A stretch of DNA of 64,000 nt from Oscheius onirici (GCA_932521025.1 OW051469.1:4104398-4168397); one strand, 5' to 3'. Numbered from the stretch's first letter, positions 47,001-60,099 are shown. Numbers and translations: made by a program. The notes: generated by a model not told the origin, from the letters alone.

Positions 47001-50000
47001 TACTTTATGTATATAGTCTGTGCAAAGACCTGGAATCAAAAGACGGAACTGGGAACAGAACTATCAGTGTGGGAATTCTATTAGAGTCGGAAATCAAATG
47101 TTCTTTCTCGACTTTGAACTTTGAGGAAAGGGGACGAGGTAATGGTTCTTATAAACTTTTCAGCGGTAGACTGGAAAAGAGACTTTGCATGAATGTTTGC
47201 TTCTGACCCATGAGGAAGTGTTCCTTTAACCATGCAGTTGTTTGCGTGTCAGCTCCTCCGAGTTGTTGGCCATCCGATCTTTGCTTGGCCCGCTTTACGA
47301 CGAGGCAAATGGCCGTGACAACTTCCCCGTTTTGGAGCTCACGACGCTCTTTGATCACCAAGCGAGACACTTCCCCCTTTGGAAAGCCTGATTGCGAAAG
47401 GGACAGAGCTCGCCGAACAGATTAGAAGTGTTACCCGGAACGCGGAGCCCTCTCTCTGTTGCAATTTTCCGAGAAAATCAACTGTCGGAACAGAATCTTT
47501 GAACACTGGCAAGTTTACATTCCGAAATGTTTCCAAATCTACGTTTTGCACTTGCGTCCCTGCAAACAGACGAATTACAAAAACTATGGTCTTTGGAAAT
47601 GTCAAGGAGAGGGGGACGATTGCAGCAGCTGATAGCGAAGCGCTGTAAATGAATTTAGCAGCTTTGAGGTCGGAAGAAACAGAGGGACAGACGACAAGAC
47701 GACAGTAAGACATGGGGAGAAAATCAGGTTGACTGATTGCAGAGTCTGCAAAGTGTGCAGACAGTGATTGACCGATTGACTAGAAGATGTAGACCGGTAT
47801 GTCAAGAGTCAGTCAGAATGACAGACTACTGCAAAAACAAAAATCCATCGGAAGGTCAATCAGTCCAAATAAACAGGCTCTTTTTACATTAGGACATGAA
47901 TATTCTGCAAAAATAGCCTTCGTAATGACTTAGGAAAAAAGAATATTCGCACTCTCTGTAATGCCCCAGACATGGTCAATATTTTGCTGAGGCTATTTCG
48001 GGAAGTTGAAATTTGAGAAGAGGAGGAAGAAATGGGGCTGCAACTGCTGATAGAGCGACGCACTATCGGCGGGAAATTGGGAGACGACCAGGAACTGACC
48101 GACTCTTCTGGCTGGAAAACTCGAAATAGCATCGGATCTATTAGTTATAAGTCATCTTTCTCTTCCCGCAAATGTTTACGGAAGTAGCTATTCCCGGCCG
48201 TGAGTTTATTCGCAGCGGGACTCAATTTTGCTCGAGGAGAAGCGCGCGGAGATGATGGGACAGAATCTATAATAGGGAACAAGAAAATGTCAAAAACAAA
48301 ACTGAACTAGAGATGGACAGAACGTTTGTAGGTCCGGACGAGTTTCTAAAGAAACTCTTCCTCGCTGGAGTTTAGTACAAGGCAAAGACGGTGTTATGTC
48401 TGTTCGAAAAGAATGCTACAGTAGCCCAAAAAATCTTCTCCGCGGGAGCCTTATGTACGTATTTGGGTTTAATTTTTTTCATTGTTAGCCAGCCCAAAAT
48501 GTGTAGCTAAAGGTCCCGCAGCGAAGGTATTTTTAGGTTACTGTGGCATTCTTTTTTGAACAGACAGGGCAGTAACTGCAATCATCCCAAGCCTCCAGCT
48601 ACAGTATGTCTTTCAATAGAACCCATTCCCGGAAATAAACAACCAATTTGTCGTCGTTTCCTTTTGCAAAACAAGAGCGGGCCTTTCAAAACAGCCCCTC
48701 TCTTCACTTCCGTCTTTATTAGCTATTATGTTACAGCGCCGTGGACTAAGATTCAAAGAACACCTTGTCGACGTTTTAGCCCCGAAGTACAAGTCGGATA
48801 ATATCTGATTGTGAGAGAATCCCTTGATTTTTCATCGAATTGGCGGATTTCGGGGATGGGGTGAACAACAAACATTCTCATGAGAGTATTATTGAGCACA
48901 ATGTTTGTTGCTTCCGCCTCTTCTAGTCTTTTGGTTTCTGATGGCTCGCATGTCGGCTACTGTACGAGTATTAAACTATATCGGCAAAAAAATCAGAAGA
49001 TTGACAGAAACATGAACATGTCTCTTGGCCAGTTCTTCTAGTACTGTGCTTTCTGAAAGATTACTGTAAAGAGCACTGAATCACGTCAGATTTGGAGGAA
49101 CAGCTTCAGACTCTTGATTCTAGTCCAGAATTTCTATCCTACTGGAAGGCTTAATGTAAGAGTACTGAACTAATTCAATTGGAAGTCTTGACTCTTGACC
49201 GAGATCAGTTCAAGAATAACTCTCAATTTACCCATTACTACTTCGTCTTCCTTCCGAGAGAGAGATCGAACATCTGGCCTAGTAATCGCCGTCTCTCTAT
49301 TCTCGACCAGGAAGTGGGGCATTGTTTTTCAGCTCTTCCGCTTCTCCCATACTCTACTTCCTTGTTTTTGAAAGAGCTATTGAAAGTTGACTCAGGTAGC
49401 TATGAATATGCAAAAGGGAATTGAAGCGCAGCTGGGAGAGCGGTGGGAATAGACGTCATCACGACATCTGTGTTTTAGACAGGCTCGATTTAGATACTTG
49501 AGGTTGCGTAAATGGATACGAAAAGGTAATTGTGGCGTGAAAAGACAATTCTGATCTTTTTATAGCTTTTTTCCTATCAGAAGACTTACTGTAGAAATCC
49601 AAAGTCTCTGACCAAAGTAACAGTCCCGATCGGGCCCGGGGAATGCAAAGTGTGGGGCTTATCTAGTCACGAGCGGTCGATTTCAGGAAATGGACCAATG
49701 AAACAGGTTCGCTGTGAGTCAGGAAGACCAGAACAAACCGAATGGGGTGTACAGTAGACAGTATCGAATTTGTTCTGCAAACGACTGAAAACAGGAAGGA
49801 AATTGTTGATGACGAAGGGTCAGCATGGCCTCCTGTCAAAACTGCCACACTGTGCAGTTCCTTGTGATAAGAGTAGGGCTGATACTGGAAGCCAGGGAAG
49901 CAGAAACGATTAGGGGAGCATGGGTCGTGGGGAAATTGATTCGAACGAGGCGAGTGACAAAAGTTTAAAAAATAATCGACGTGTTTCAGTTCGATTGAGC

Positions 50001-50687
50001 AGAGTAGAGAATTTACGGTCAATACATACAGAAAACTGCAAAAATCAGGTTTTTTTTCTATGATTCAGTCTGTATTACTATAGTTTCATATGTGTATACT
50101 TGTTCCTATTCAGGGATTCTCTCTCCAAGAGATTCTTGATAATCAAAAGCCGCTACATTTCCCAGTACTTTCTTTCCATTTCCGCGAACCAGGAAGTGAC
50201 CTCTGATGCCGTTCCTCGAATCTCTACCCTCTTCTCATAATGAGATGGGCAAAAAGTGTTCCGGGACCAGAACACATTTGAGGGGCTGTTTTCGGAGAGC
50301 TATAAAACGGGTCAAACAGGCGGAGAGACCACTTCTTTTTCCAAAACAACTTCCTTTTCTAGCTGTCGAAAACAATTCGCTAGCTGTGAAAAGCTGATTG
50401 TCTGTTCATAATAAGATCAGCAAGAGACTTCCTCATTCCGGCATTTGCAAACTTGTGTATTTGGAGTTTGAGCTGACCTTTCGTTTACCCGGAACTACAC
50501 GATTAAATTAAGCGATGTTGGGAAATGTTCAAACCAAAGTGGAGGAAAAAAAGCAAACCAGATAGATATTCTAGAGACAATGAGAAAGTTTTTCTGAAAA
50601 GACTAGGAATTTTGCAAACTACAGTTCTTCTGAAAGAACCAAGTAGTTGAAAAAAGTAAACATTCATAATTTATTGACCCAAAATAT
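44051..50687. other. Long region without a recognised gene
   Basis: About 6.6 kb. A short GT run lies at 45336-45352, a 5S remnant at about 45578-45642, and purine-rich AGAGACAG runs recur. Open frames on either strand (for example 46559-46897 minus and 47339-47713 minus) have no family motif, no convincing splice context, and overlap each other. It may hold regulatory sequence or non-coding RNA that cannot be read here. Confidence 0.5.
45578..45642 (-). pseudogene. 5S rRNA fragment
   Basis: The stretch from TCCGATCCTGGTACTAACCG to GCCAGATCGGACCGGATCGC matches the central 65 nt of the minus-strand 5S at 596-714 with several substitutions and gaps. The 5' and 3' ends of the gene are missing. 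It lies outside any protein gene and lacks the associated repeat body. Confidence 0.7.
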
Positions 50688-51150
50688 TTACTCAATGGCG
50701 GCCAGAATGAAGATGCGGCTCTTGAAGGGCAGTTTCTGGTTCGTCGACTTCTCCAACCAGTGGGTCACACGAATGCTCCTTGTTCCCTTCATGACGACCC
50801 AGCTCGAAATCGCACCGTCGGAATTGACCGTTTGTTTTGATAAAGAAGACAAACTGACCAGTGTGGAATCCAGTCTTCGGGCATCGACTGAAGATGGGAC
50901 GAGTGACCTTGAACGTCGGCTGAATGTTCAAGTCGTTGTCATCGATATCGCGAACGATGATCTTGTACTGCTTCAGCTTGACATCTTCATCCGACTTCGT
51001 CTCCCAGGCTCTCAACAGCTTCTTCACGTACTTGGTCGTCTCGACGACCATCTCCACACTCGACAGCTTCAGCAGCATGTTGACGGAGATGTTGCCGTCA
51101 TCGAAGTAGATGAAAGGGCAGACTTCCAAGTGTGTTTCGGTCTTTCAAAT
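50688..51150 (-). pseudogene. F-box/FBA paralogue, C-terminal piece (locus D)
   Basis: Minus-strand relative of locus B lacking its F-box half. It reads FIYFDDGNISVNMLLKLSS, VETTKYVKKLLRAWETKSD and VKLKQYKIIVRDI, aligning with RKALYNWIDMTVEEW of locus B. The closing segment ISSWVVMKGTRSIRV ... FILAAIE-stop is in another frame; either an unresolved intron or a frameshift separates them. The upstream half is interrupted where a hAT element begins at 51257-52241. I treat it as a truncated gene; expression cannot be excluded. Confidence 0.6.
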
Positions 51151-51256
51151 TGAAGAAGAGGAAACTACTTCCAGCGAGCCAGGGAGGTTCCGAACAAGAG
51201 ACGATCGTTGCTGGAGCTCTCGGATATTTTCTCGGCTGAATCCACGGTGTTCGGAC

Positions 51257-52241
51257 CATGGTTGGGCGAGCGCTCGCATGCGAACACAAAATTTGAAAAT
51301 GCTCGCGCTCGCGAGCAAGCTGCGAGCAGTGGGTCCCACAACGATCTGATAAAAACACGGCCGATTTTGAAAAATGTCTTCAATGTTGCTTCTCCTTTTT
51401 CGAATTCTTTCTTTTTTATTGCTTTGTTTTCTTTTCATTGATATTTTAATGGTTTATCGTTCGTTTTATACAATTTTGGCATAAAAGGTCCTGCTGAAAA
51501 TGTCCCAATATGATCCATATTTCGAAGAATGCGGCGAAGACAAGTACAAAGGTAAAATTTGTGGCCATACGATGGCTAAAACAGGAAGAACAACTACTTC
51601 ACAAATGAGACATCTCAGCACAAAGCATAGGACCGAATTCGATAAGGTTAGAACAATCTCATTTCATATTTTTCACGTATATGTTGTAGATGACAGCTGA
51701 CGTTGCCAACAACAATGCGAAAAAGCGTAAATTAGAGTTTAAAATCCCCGAAACACGTTCTCCTCTCCCTGAATCGCCTGCTCAGGTAAATACCTAATCT
51801 TTCATTGTAAAAAATTTATAGCAGACTAAAATTACGGAAGTTTTCACAAAATGGGACTGCCAGTCGTCGATGTCATTAAAACTAGATCGTCTTGTTGCTC
51901 TACTAATAGCTTACGAAGCACTTCCGCTCTCTTTGATGGCTTTGTTTCCAGGATCGACAGGATTCATCAGTCTCTTATGAATGGACAAGATATCAACGAT
52001 TGGAACCCGCCCTCACCTCTCCCTGATGCCGAAGTACCGAACTCATTCGATGACTTTGTGCGCTCACATGGGGATAGAATGGTTCCAAATCCCGAGATGC
52101 CAGCAAGCGAGAAAAGGAAAATAGCAAAAAAAGTTAGTTATTAAAGATAAAAGCGCTCGCATGCGAGCAAAAAATCTGCTCGTGCTAAAATTGAGAGGAC
52201 TGCTCGCGCTCGCACAAAAAATCGCTGCTCGCCCAACCCTG
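51257..52241 (+). mobile_element. hAT-type transposon, copy 1 (internally deleted)
   Basis: 985 bp with ends CATGGTTGGGCGAGC and GCTCGCCCAACCCTG and subterminal GCTCGC repeats. A spliced frame begins MSQYDPYFEECGEDKYKG and holds a BED-like finger (KICGHTMAKTG, MRHLSTKH), continuing over two short introns to LDRLVALLIAYEALPLSL, typical of hAT transposases. The catalytic middle and C-terminal dimerisation region are missing. The right flank is GAGTGCAT, the left flank GTTCGGAC; they do not match each other as a target duplication. Confidence 0.8.
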
Positions 52242-52249
52242 GAGTGCAT
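52242..52249. repeat. 8-bp word GAGTGCAT at the right end of hAT copy 1
   Basis: Directly abuts the right terminus of copy 1. The same eight bases at 62985-62992 directly abut the left terminus of copy 2. Eight bases is the usual hAT target-duplication length. Confidence 0.85.
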
Positions 52250-53274
52250 AATTGCGCAAAGAACAGAGAGAACAAGAAGTATAGCGGAGAACATGATGTG
52301 TACTTTGACGACGCCTTTGTACTTTTCAGGCTTTTCCGTGGTCAGAACCACGACGAGTTGTCTGGTTCCCCGACGAATCGTCCACTTCTCCGTTCTATGA
52401 TCTGAAAAGTATTAATTTGTGGGAACAGAAACGAGAGAGAAAGCAACTAACTTGTTTCGTGCTCAATTTCTGGCACTTTTCTGAAGACTTCGTCCAGTGT
52501 CAGTGGATCCAAAGAAATGAAGTGGTATTCGTGCTTGATCATCTCAATGGCCATCAATCTCTCTTCTGGCAGACTGACCAGTTCTCAAGGTATTGGCGCG
52601 TCATGACTTGACTGAGTTTAGTTCCCGTCAAGTTGCTCATCTGGATACAGAAGTCCCACAGCTGTCCACCGATGTGCCGGACAGTGATTTTGGGACAGGC
52701 CTTGAAGACTGGTAGATATTTCCTGTGCACTTCAGAATCGGCACAAACGATGATTTCGGACGGCTGGAGATGAGCACTGTAGATGTGATGCACCAGATCG
52801 AATCGAGTCGCCTGGAGGTTATTAATGTAGAGCACGACTTTTCTGCAGATACTCCTGATCACCCGCGTCTCCTCGGCAATCTGGTCTAGGTCCCAGTAAT
52901 CCTTGAGCGGGTGGACGACAATTTGGTCGTAGATGTAGTTGTACTTGCGGAGGATATCGACAGAGATTCGTAGCTCCAAGTCCTCGTGGTCATGCCAACG
53001 AAACCTATCCTGCTTTTTGGTCCACTTGACGATGATCCGCTTTCCCTGAAAACAATGTACAGGTAAACACCTAATCTCTGTTTTAGCTAAAGATAATGCT
53101 AACTTACCATGTCATGTCCAATCGTTGGGGTACAGTTGCCCTGGAATCGCTCCGTCCTGATGACCTTCGGAATCCCGTAGAGTCGTCTGTCCCGGCATCT
53201 GGTAGAACTTCTTCGATTGCAAGCTTGGAGTTGGAAGGAGGCGCCCAGTAGAACCTACCATCGCTACCGCCCAT
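52242..53274 (-). pseudogene. F-box/FBA paralogue, frameshifted (locus C)
   Basis: Minus-strand relative of locus B. The first exon ends RLYGIPKVIRTERFQGN ... IGHDM at a GTAAGT donor (53107). The next exon starts at 53045 with GKRIIVKWTKKQD and runs through YIYDQIVVHPLKDYWDLDQ, CRKVVLYINNLQA, HLQPSEIIVC, CPKITVRHIG and MTRQYLENW. One frameshift near 52570 is needed to reach LMAIEMIKHEY and EVFRKVPEIEHE, then a spliced KWTIRRGTRQLVVVLTT. No stop is reached before the hAT boundary at 52241, so the 3' end is lost. Confidence 0.65.
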
Positions 53275-53525
53275 CTTAAGCGGAGAAGCCGTCTGCTGGA
53301 GTCGATTGGAGAACACTAAAGGCAACGTTTTATCCGAAAGCCCTCTAATAAAAGGTTTTGAGTTTTTTTGAACAAAAACTGGATTAAAAACAAGTTTTTG
53401 AAAATACTCCAATTGTTTTTTATATTTTAAAATAAATGCAAAACTTTGCAAAAGAACATTAAAATACGACTGTGGCTGCCAAGACGACGACACCAGCTGG
53501 CGTAAGCCATTCTACCACCACACGA

Positions 53526-54157
53526 TGGCAACACCACCGCCCGTCGACGATGCCAACTTTTTCGTCACGAAGTCTTCTGGAACTACAGCCTAGAATATGG
53601 CCTTAAGACAAGGGGTGATACGTGATGCCGAGACAGAAACGGTCGTCCGGGAGACGGATCTGGCAGTAGTCTCGAAGACGGAACTGATGATCGCCGTCTC
53701 GGTCAACTACCAAATATACGCGAGACTGACGGCTTCTGGCATGATACAGGCTCTGGGCTGCTTTGTCCCGGCAGAGAATGTGCTCTGTCTGGTGAGTGGT
53801 AGCAATACTGGTAGAGACAGTATCAGTAACAGTACAACCATTTTTCTTTCCAGCTTCGAGCCTTCTTCATTAGAGCTCTGTCGACTCGTCATTGTTCTCT
53901 GCCCCGTAGTCCAAATGGCCGTTCTACTGCACGCAAAGAAGACTACTCTGGCCATGGTGATGAATCTCTGCCGCGATGTGAGCCTACTTGAAATTCGTCT
54001 TCTGGCCGCCAATCCAGCCATACAGAGCCGCTACGTACCAGAATGTGGCCCAGTGGATTAGAGCCTTTCGCCATTTTTTCAAAGAACTCCATTCCGACTC
54101 TGGAATCTTTGGTCTTCGATGTCGGTGGGATTTACTTCCTGATCAAGAAGTGAGTTT
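53526..54157 (+). CDS. Hypothetical gene, unresolved exons
   Basis: Coding-like frames separated by good splice signals. A first stretch, NMALRQGVIRDAETET to IQALGCFVPAENVLCL, ends at GTGAGT; a second, after TTTCCAG, contains a membrane-like segment LELCRLVIVLCPVVQMAVLL and ends NLCRD at GTGAGC; a third, after AATCCAG, reads YQNVAQWIRAFRHFFKELH ... WDLLPDQE and ends at GTGAGT. Exons 2 and 3 join in phase; exon 1 does not join exon 2 in the same frame. I do not recognise the family. It may be a decaying membrane protein gene. Confidence 0.35.
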
Positions 54158-54475
54158 TCTGTCTTGGTATCGCGTCCCATTCATGTTCCTGTGTGAACAC
54201 ACGGATGTTGGAATCGAGCCAACTCGGTCGACTGCACTTCGCTGGGGGAAGACGACCGAGCCGTGTCTGATTATCCAGCACCTTTCGGAGCAGTCTGTTC
54301 AATACTTTCGGTTCATTATTAGACAAAAGGGAGCAACAACAAGAAGGTATGGGGAGCAAGATGAGATACTGTTTGGGGCAGCAGACTGTGGAAGATCACA
54401 AAAAAAGTAAAAGGCTCTCATAGATGGGGCAATATACCTGTAACAACAATTTAAAGAATGGAGACGGTCAAGCAC

Positions 54476-57152
54476 TAAGGGAGCATATGGAACTTGTTCC
54501 GCTGTCGTTGAGCATAGCAGAGAGTTCCGACGAGGGTGGCAATGCAGGACAAGCAGAGGGCGGAGATGGCCCAGAAGCCAACAAGAGGGACGCAGACTGA
54601 CTCTGCCAGACGATGCTCCTTTTCGGAACGAAGGGCTTCAGGAGCTTCTGGAACACCTAAAACAGTAGAATTGTTTGGAGACTGTCTCTCAACTCACCGA
54701 ACTGCTTGTCCAGAATGGTAACTTCTGGAGAACTGATGTCCACATCCACTACAGTATCCCGTCTCTTCAGTTCCCTCTTTCCAGTCACATTGTCGGATGA
54801 AACGTCAGGATGAGTCACGTCTCCTGGCCTCAGATACACCTCCTTTCCAGTCGTCTGATCAGCTACAATCAGCTGGACTTTTGTCGTTGGGGCAATTTCA
54901 ACACCTGTACAGACTTTTAGTCAAAAAACAAGATTCAAATTTACCGGATCCCTCGACGTCGTCCTTCTGCTTCGGAAGAGTTTGTGGTGTTGGGAACTTC
55001 TTCGGAAGGATCAGAATCGTCGACATGGGCTTTCCAGTGGTTGTCGTGCTGACTTCAGTGACTGTAGTAATCACTGTAGTAGTCTCTGGAGCAGTGGTTG
55101 TCGTGGTTGTCGGCAGTGTAGTCGTTGAAGGACTAATCGTAGTTGTACTTGGCGTCGTCGTAGTCGACCTGACTGAACCCTTTTTGGTCGTCTTGACTGT
55201 TCCCGGCTTTGTCGGATCAATTGGGATGAGATTGTCATCGTCGAAAATGCTCTGAATCGTCGGATCCACGGCCGCTTTCACTCCTCCACATCTTGGAGGC
55301 TGAAAATGAGGAAAGTTAGTCATATTTTTTCCACCTACCGTAATCTGATCACAGGTTTCCGTCCCCCTCACACAGTAGCGAATCTGACAGTTGAAGAAGA
55401 CACTCGTCTGATCTGGAATCAAGAAGGCGTTCGAGGCTGTGATGGCTTTTGAGAGACTGTTCGAATAGGTCAGTGATGGCATCAAGTAAGTTTCCAGAGT
55501 GCAGCCGTCTTCATCGAGAATCTTGAATTGATTGCCAGCTCCATCAGCAATGGAACACGAGTGGACCATCATGGCGTAAGTGTCCGAGGTACAGTCCCAC
55601 ACGTGGTAGATCAGATCACCGACGTTGGCATACTTGATAATGGGTCCGTTGGCAGAATCTTTGTGGAGGGTATAGTTGCAGACTGGCAATTCAGGATTGC
55701 CGTTCAAGGTTTCTGCCGACAGATCTCTGAAAAAGAAGGAGTCTATAAAGTCTATATCATGTTTAATGGGAACTGAGCTTGACTCTGGCTGGCTGAGAGA
55801 CAAACTATTGAGGGCACATGTGCAGGTTTGTTACAGTTTTTTGACTAGACAATATCTGAAGTGTCCACGCAACAGAGGTGTGAACTGTTGAGTCAGAGTG
55901 ATTTTGTTGAACAACTAGATCTAAACACAGGTACGTATCTTGAAATGCGGAGAAATTACGACATTATACCCTACGAAAAGATACTGAAAAAGTTCAGAAA
56001 GACCTACATTAGAAATTAGGTATTGGACACTTTTTTTTTCATTTTGCAAAGAGACCTATGAGCCGCAGAAGTATCTAACCAGTAGAATTCTGACAAAAAG
56101 TCCAGATTTCTGCTTTCCCTTTTCCCTTTCAAATTGGCTTCCGATCAGACACCTTGGCGTCTTAATTAAGAGCCACGAAAAAGCCAAGGTGAGAGTCTCT
56201 TCCCAGCCTTGGTGGCGGTGTGGCAAATTTCAAGGAAGACGAGGCTAATAACTCACTTGATGAGCGGGATCTCTGCCCCGACGCCCTTGTCCGTCTCCTG
56301 GTAGAAACATCTCACGTGGAACATCCGGTCGACTTTGGTCACAAAAAGGGGATGCAGTTGGACGACGATCGTCATCGAGTAGGACATTCCTCGAGGATTG
56401 GCTTCCCGCTTCCTGTTGGCGTCGCATTTGTTGAAGTCAAAGACGATGTGGGTCGTGTTCGAGAAGGAGCAGCCTTCCTGGAAATCACATTCTTTAAAAA
56501 TACAAATACTTTTCCGAATTTCTATTGACCACTATTTCAATGGTCAAAATGATCCATACGGAACAACTCGGTTAGACAGTTTTGATGAGAACCTCAACAG
56601 TAGGAAAAAAAACTAAAACTACAACAGGACTATTTCTGCACGTCTTACGGTGTTCTAACTTTTCGATGCTTTTGCCAGTGAAGGAAACTGGGAACAAATA
56701 GTTACGTTGGTTCAAAAATAAGTAGCCGAAATGTTTAAGAACTAGTCTCTTGTTCTACCAATGCAATCTGCTAGAGATGTCTTTAACACCTGGATTATTC
56801 TCAGGACAAAAGTTTAAAAAAATTTACCTGAGATAACTCTTGACAAGTCTCGTAGATTGAGTTAAACGGTCGCATAGACCAAATAAATTTTATGTATCAG
56901 TTTGAATTGAAAAAAAAGGAAGAAGTCGTTCCTCTACAGACAACTCACTTTTTTGAAATGTCCCTTTGTGAAGACGTGAGCTGGTAAATCCTTTGCCGTC
57001 TCGACAGACAGAGCTACATGGTCATGGCCACATTCAATCGTTGGACTTCCTGAAAACTATTTCTTTCCAATACAAAAAGTCTCACCTTTCAACTGGTTGT
57101 CGAATTGGTAGACGGCTAGTGATACTGGCAGCAATAGGAGTAACCTACGCAT
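54476..57152 (-). CDS. Zona pellucida domain protein, cuticlin-like, with Thr-rich stalk
   Basis: Apical extracellular matrix protein expected to polymerise through its ZP domain at the cuticle. A signal peptide (MRRLLLLPVSLAVY) leads to the ZP-N part (TIECGHDHVALSVET, GCSFSNTTHIVFDFNKC, FHVRCFY) and ZP-C part (NVGDLIYHVWDC, MMVHSCSIADGAGNQFKILDEDGC, CQIRYCVRGTETC). A mucin-like stretch of Thr repeats follows (about 55030-55190), then a KRELKRR basic site near the C-terminus (possible furin release), a membrane helix (LVGFWAISALCLSCIATLVG) and a short tail. Several introns with GTGAG or GTAGG donors; the start follows TTTCCAGAAC. Confidence 0.88.
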
Positions 57153-59045
57153 GTTCTGGAAATTGACAGTTTAAGAAAAATGTCAAGGAGAGTCGGAGGA
57201 GGTCAAACGAGGCAAGAGTCGGATTTCTCTGCTAATTGCGATGACAACGACGGCACCTCCTTTTGTGTGAGGAAAAGGTAGCAGCCAAGGCCAAGGTCCC
57301 CACGGCTTTCACGCCTCCTAATTGCCGTGACTCTCATCTCTCTTTTGTTCTTACAGTAAACGGAAAGGGTCAAGAGTTATTGGAAAGAGACATCTAGTAT
57401 GGGGCAGCGTGCCAAGGTTAGAGGACTTCTTCTCTCGACTGACTCGACAGTTGACACAGTTAGACCATTCATAATCCTACGTGGGCGCAATTGACCGTCA
57501 CTCTAACCTACCACGACCGGGATGGGACAGTCTTGAGAGAGAACAGTGCTTTTGTGGGATTAGCGCTCGGGAGTTGTAACCTTGGCATTGGAAATGAGGG
57601 AGAACCGAAGGGGACAGATGATCAGTGGGACCAGAACTGGGTGAATATTGCTAGAGACTGTCTCTCTGTCTCTGAAATAGCTGGAAAAAAACATGCAGAA
57701 CAGTACTAGATGAGTCAAGAGTCTGAGATACCGTAAGCCCCTCCCCGTCTGCTCGACAGCTGTACAGTCTGTGCGGAAGCTATAACGTAATAAATAAAAA
57801 GAAAAGACAGGTGATTTGCTTGTAATAAGAGGCTCTCAAAGACAATAATTGTCATTTTCTTGACGTCTTTATGAGGAGCAGAGAATGCGCCAACAGCTGG
57901 TAGACCAGGTGAGGCCAGACATATGGGCGCCCTCCTGTTTGACCGGAAGCGGGAACTCAAGGATGAGTTCGCATGACCTCAGGCTGCGTTACGCAAAGAC
58001 AGCATCGCTCTCGAGCCATTGTTAGGCTGTAAACCCGTAATGGGACTACGGTATGAGACCAAAGAAGACAAACGTCGTAAAGGTATGACACGGAGGCTAA
58101 CAGATAGTCAAAGGGGCGTGACCCTTAGCCTTCAGACGACTGGCAAAAAGACAGTGACGAGGTTGGGAAAGAGATCAGTCGGTCAGGACTCCGATGGGTT
58201 TCAGGAGTAGACTGGGAATGAGACTAGTTTCCGGTCGAGATAACAGTTACAGAGTGAGAGAAATGTTGTCCAGTTACAGTATGGGTTACGTAACGGGGTA
58301 CCAGCCCTGGAACGCACTTTCCATTGACAGTTTGAGTCAAACAAAGAAGAGGGAGACTGGGGGAGAGTATGTTCAGATACGTAGAGCCAAAACAGTTTAC
58401 GGACGGTCTACCTGTGCCTGCCAGGATTGGGATAACGGTTAATCCCCAAGCCGTATCCAAAAGAGACAATAGGGCTCGAGGGCTGCGGATGCCTTTGGTC
58501 GGCTCCCATCCAGGCTGGCCCTCATTACCATGGAAGGGGTCACATAGGCAATTGAAAGGGACGACACAGGTGGGAAAAGAATGGCAACACAGGTCGAGTG
58601 AGTGGGAGAGAGACAGTTTGGATGACCTCCTTCTACTGCCCCGAGGGGTCTCAGACTCACGACGACGATTGTTTGTCTTCAGACGGAACTTTGGAGGCGG
58701 ACAGTGAGAGAGACATGGATATGAAAAACTGGAATCTCAAGACCAATCAGTTCAAAGAATGACCCACCTAATATTGCCAAAACAAAGACTCTTCACAGTC
58801 AGTTGACTCTTTTCTTGTCTCGACCGAGGTCAAGTCTTCGTTCATTAGAGCCTACGGAAGGATGGCGTAATTAACAAAAGGACTGTCAGGTGAGTACTCT
58901 AGATGTGGCCCTGTCTCCCCTCAGTAATCCAAAAAGAGCAAAGTTTTTGACTGGTACGACCTTGACTTGTTAATTGCTTGGCAAGGTAACATCACAGCGG
59001 GCTAGTTACTTTTTTTAGCAAAGCGTTTATTTGATCAAGACGAAA
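57153..59045. other. Intergenic, no gene recognised
   Basis: 1.9 kb between the ZP gene (which starts here, reading left) and the collagen 3' end. Several open frames overlap on both strands at 57700-58700 without motifs or splice structure. Confidence 0.5.
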
Positions 59046-59972
59046 TTAGTGTTTGTTGGTTCGAGGAAGACAAGGACAGTAGGAGGCATCCATTCCGGGA
59101 TAGCCGTTTGGACCGATCGGACCTCTTTCTCCTGAATGATAGAGTCAAATAATAATGTAAGAAAAGAACCTGGTGCTCCTTGATGTCCATAAAGACCGGG
59201 CTCTCCAGGCAGGCCGACTGATCCTTCTGGTCCTGACTTTCCTGCTACTCCAGCAGGTCCCACTTGTCCCGGTTCTCCCCTATTCCCCGGCGGACCTTGA
59301 TCTCCAACGATTCCCTTGATTCCAGTGTAGCCGTCTTCTCCACACGGACCTTGATCTCCCGGAGAACCATCCAATCCTTTCTCTCCTTCCAGCCCATCCT
59401 CCCCTGTTGGACCTCTAATTCCAGGTGATCCTGGAGACCCATTCAAGCCGGGCAGACCAACGTAACCTGATGGACCGATGGGACCTTCCAATCCTGGTTG
59501 ACCTTTGGGTCCGAATGGACAGACACGACATCCGTCGATTCTGAGAGCCAGAGGAGGAGGCAGAATACCTGGATCACCAATAGGACCTGTCTCTCCCGGT
59601 TCACCGGGATATCCAGGTTCCCCTGGTTCTCCTGAAAAGAACCCTAAGTGCCTCTCTCTAGACTCACCAGGTCTTCCAGGCGCTCCGGGCGGACAATAGT
59701 TGAAATATTCACATTCACAGTAGTTGTAAACAACTTGTCTCTTTTCTCTTCGAGCCTCTTTCATCTCCTTCAAAGCGAGAGCTTCTAATTGAGCAAAAGT
59801 GGCCATATCTTTGTCGAGCTGTGTCCTCAGGGCAGTCATTCGACTAAATGTTGAGGGCAATGCACTGTAAAAAGAAAGACTTCAATTGAGATAATAAAAC
59901 TTACGCATAGAGGCTGACCAAAGCCATGACAGATAGTCCACAGGCGAAATTGAACCACTGATGTGACTCCAT
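59046..59972 (-). CDS. Cuticle collagen
   Basis: Structural collagen of the nematode cuticle. The N-terminus MESHQWFNFACGLSVMALV is the usual membrane-anchor or signal segment; the conserved pre-domain ends EARREKRQ, a subtilisin/furin-type cleavage site. A Cys cluster CECEYFNYC starts the Gly-X-Y region, which is interrupted by the CRVC block and carries GPCGEDG and a final CPC. Introns fall after ALVSLYA, after PPGAPGRPG and before ERGPIGPNG. About 280 residues, normal for the family. Assembly needs prolyl hydroxylation and disulfide trimers. Confidence 0.95.
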
Positions 59973-60099
59973 GGCTAGAGGGAGAATGCCCCGTTTGCGG
60001 TTCCAGCGATTTTAGCCTGGGCAGTGGGGATTAGACAGGCGAGTTTTGCAGAAATTGTTCACAGAGTTTCGAGTTAGAAAGACTTTATTCGCCAAAATT

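Noticed and set aside
46559-47713. Open frames of 112 and 124 codons
   Set aside because: No conserved motif; hydrophobic stretches look random and are matched by equally long frames on the other strand.
57700-58700. Several 60-110 codon frames on both strands
   Set aside because: They overlap one another, lack motifs and splice context, and have no codon bias favouring one frame.
59505-59699. Gly-rich frame on the plus strand
   Set aside because: It is the antisense shadow of the collagen Gly-X-Y repeats.
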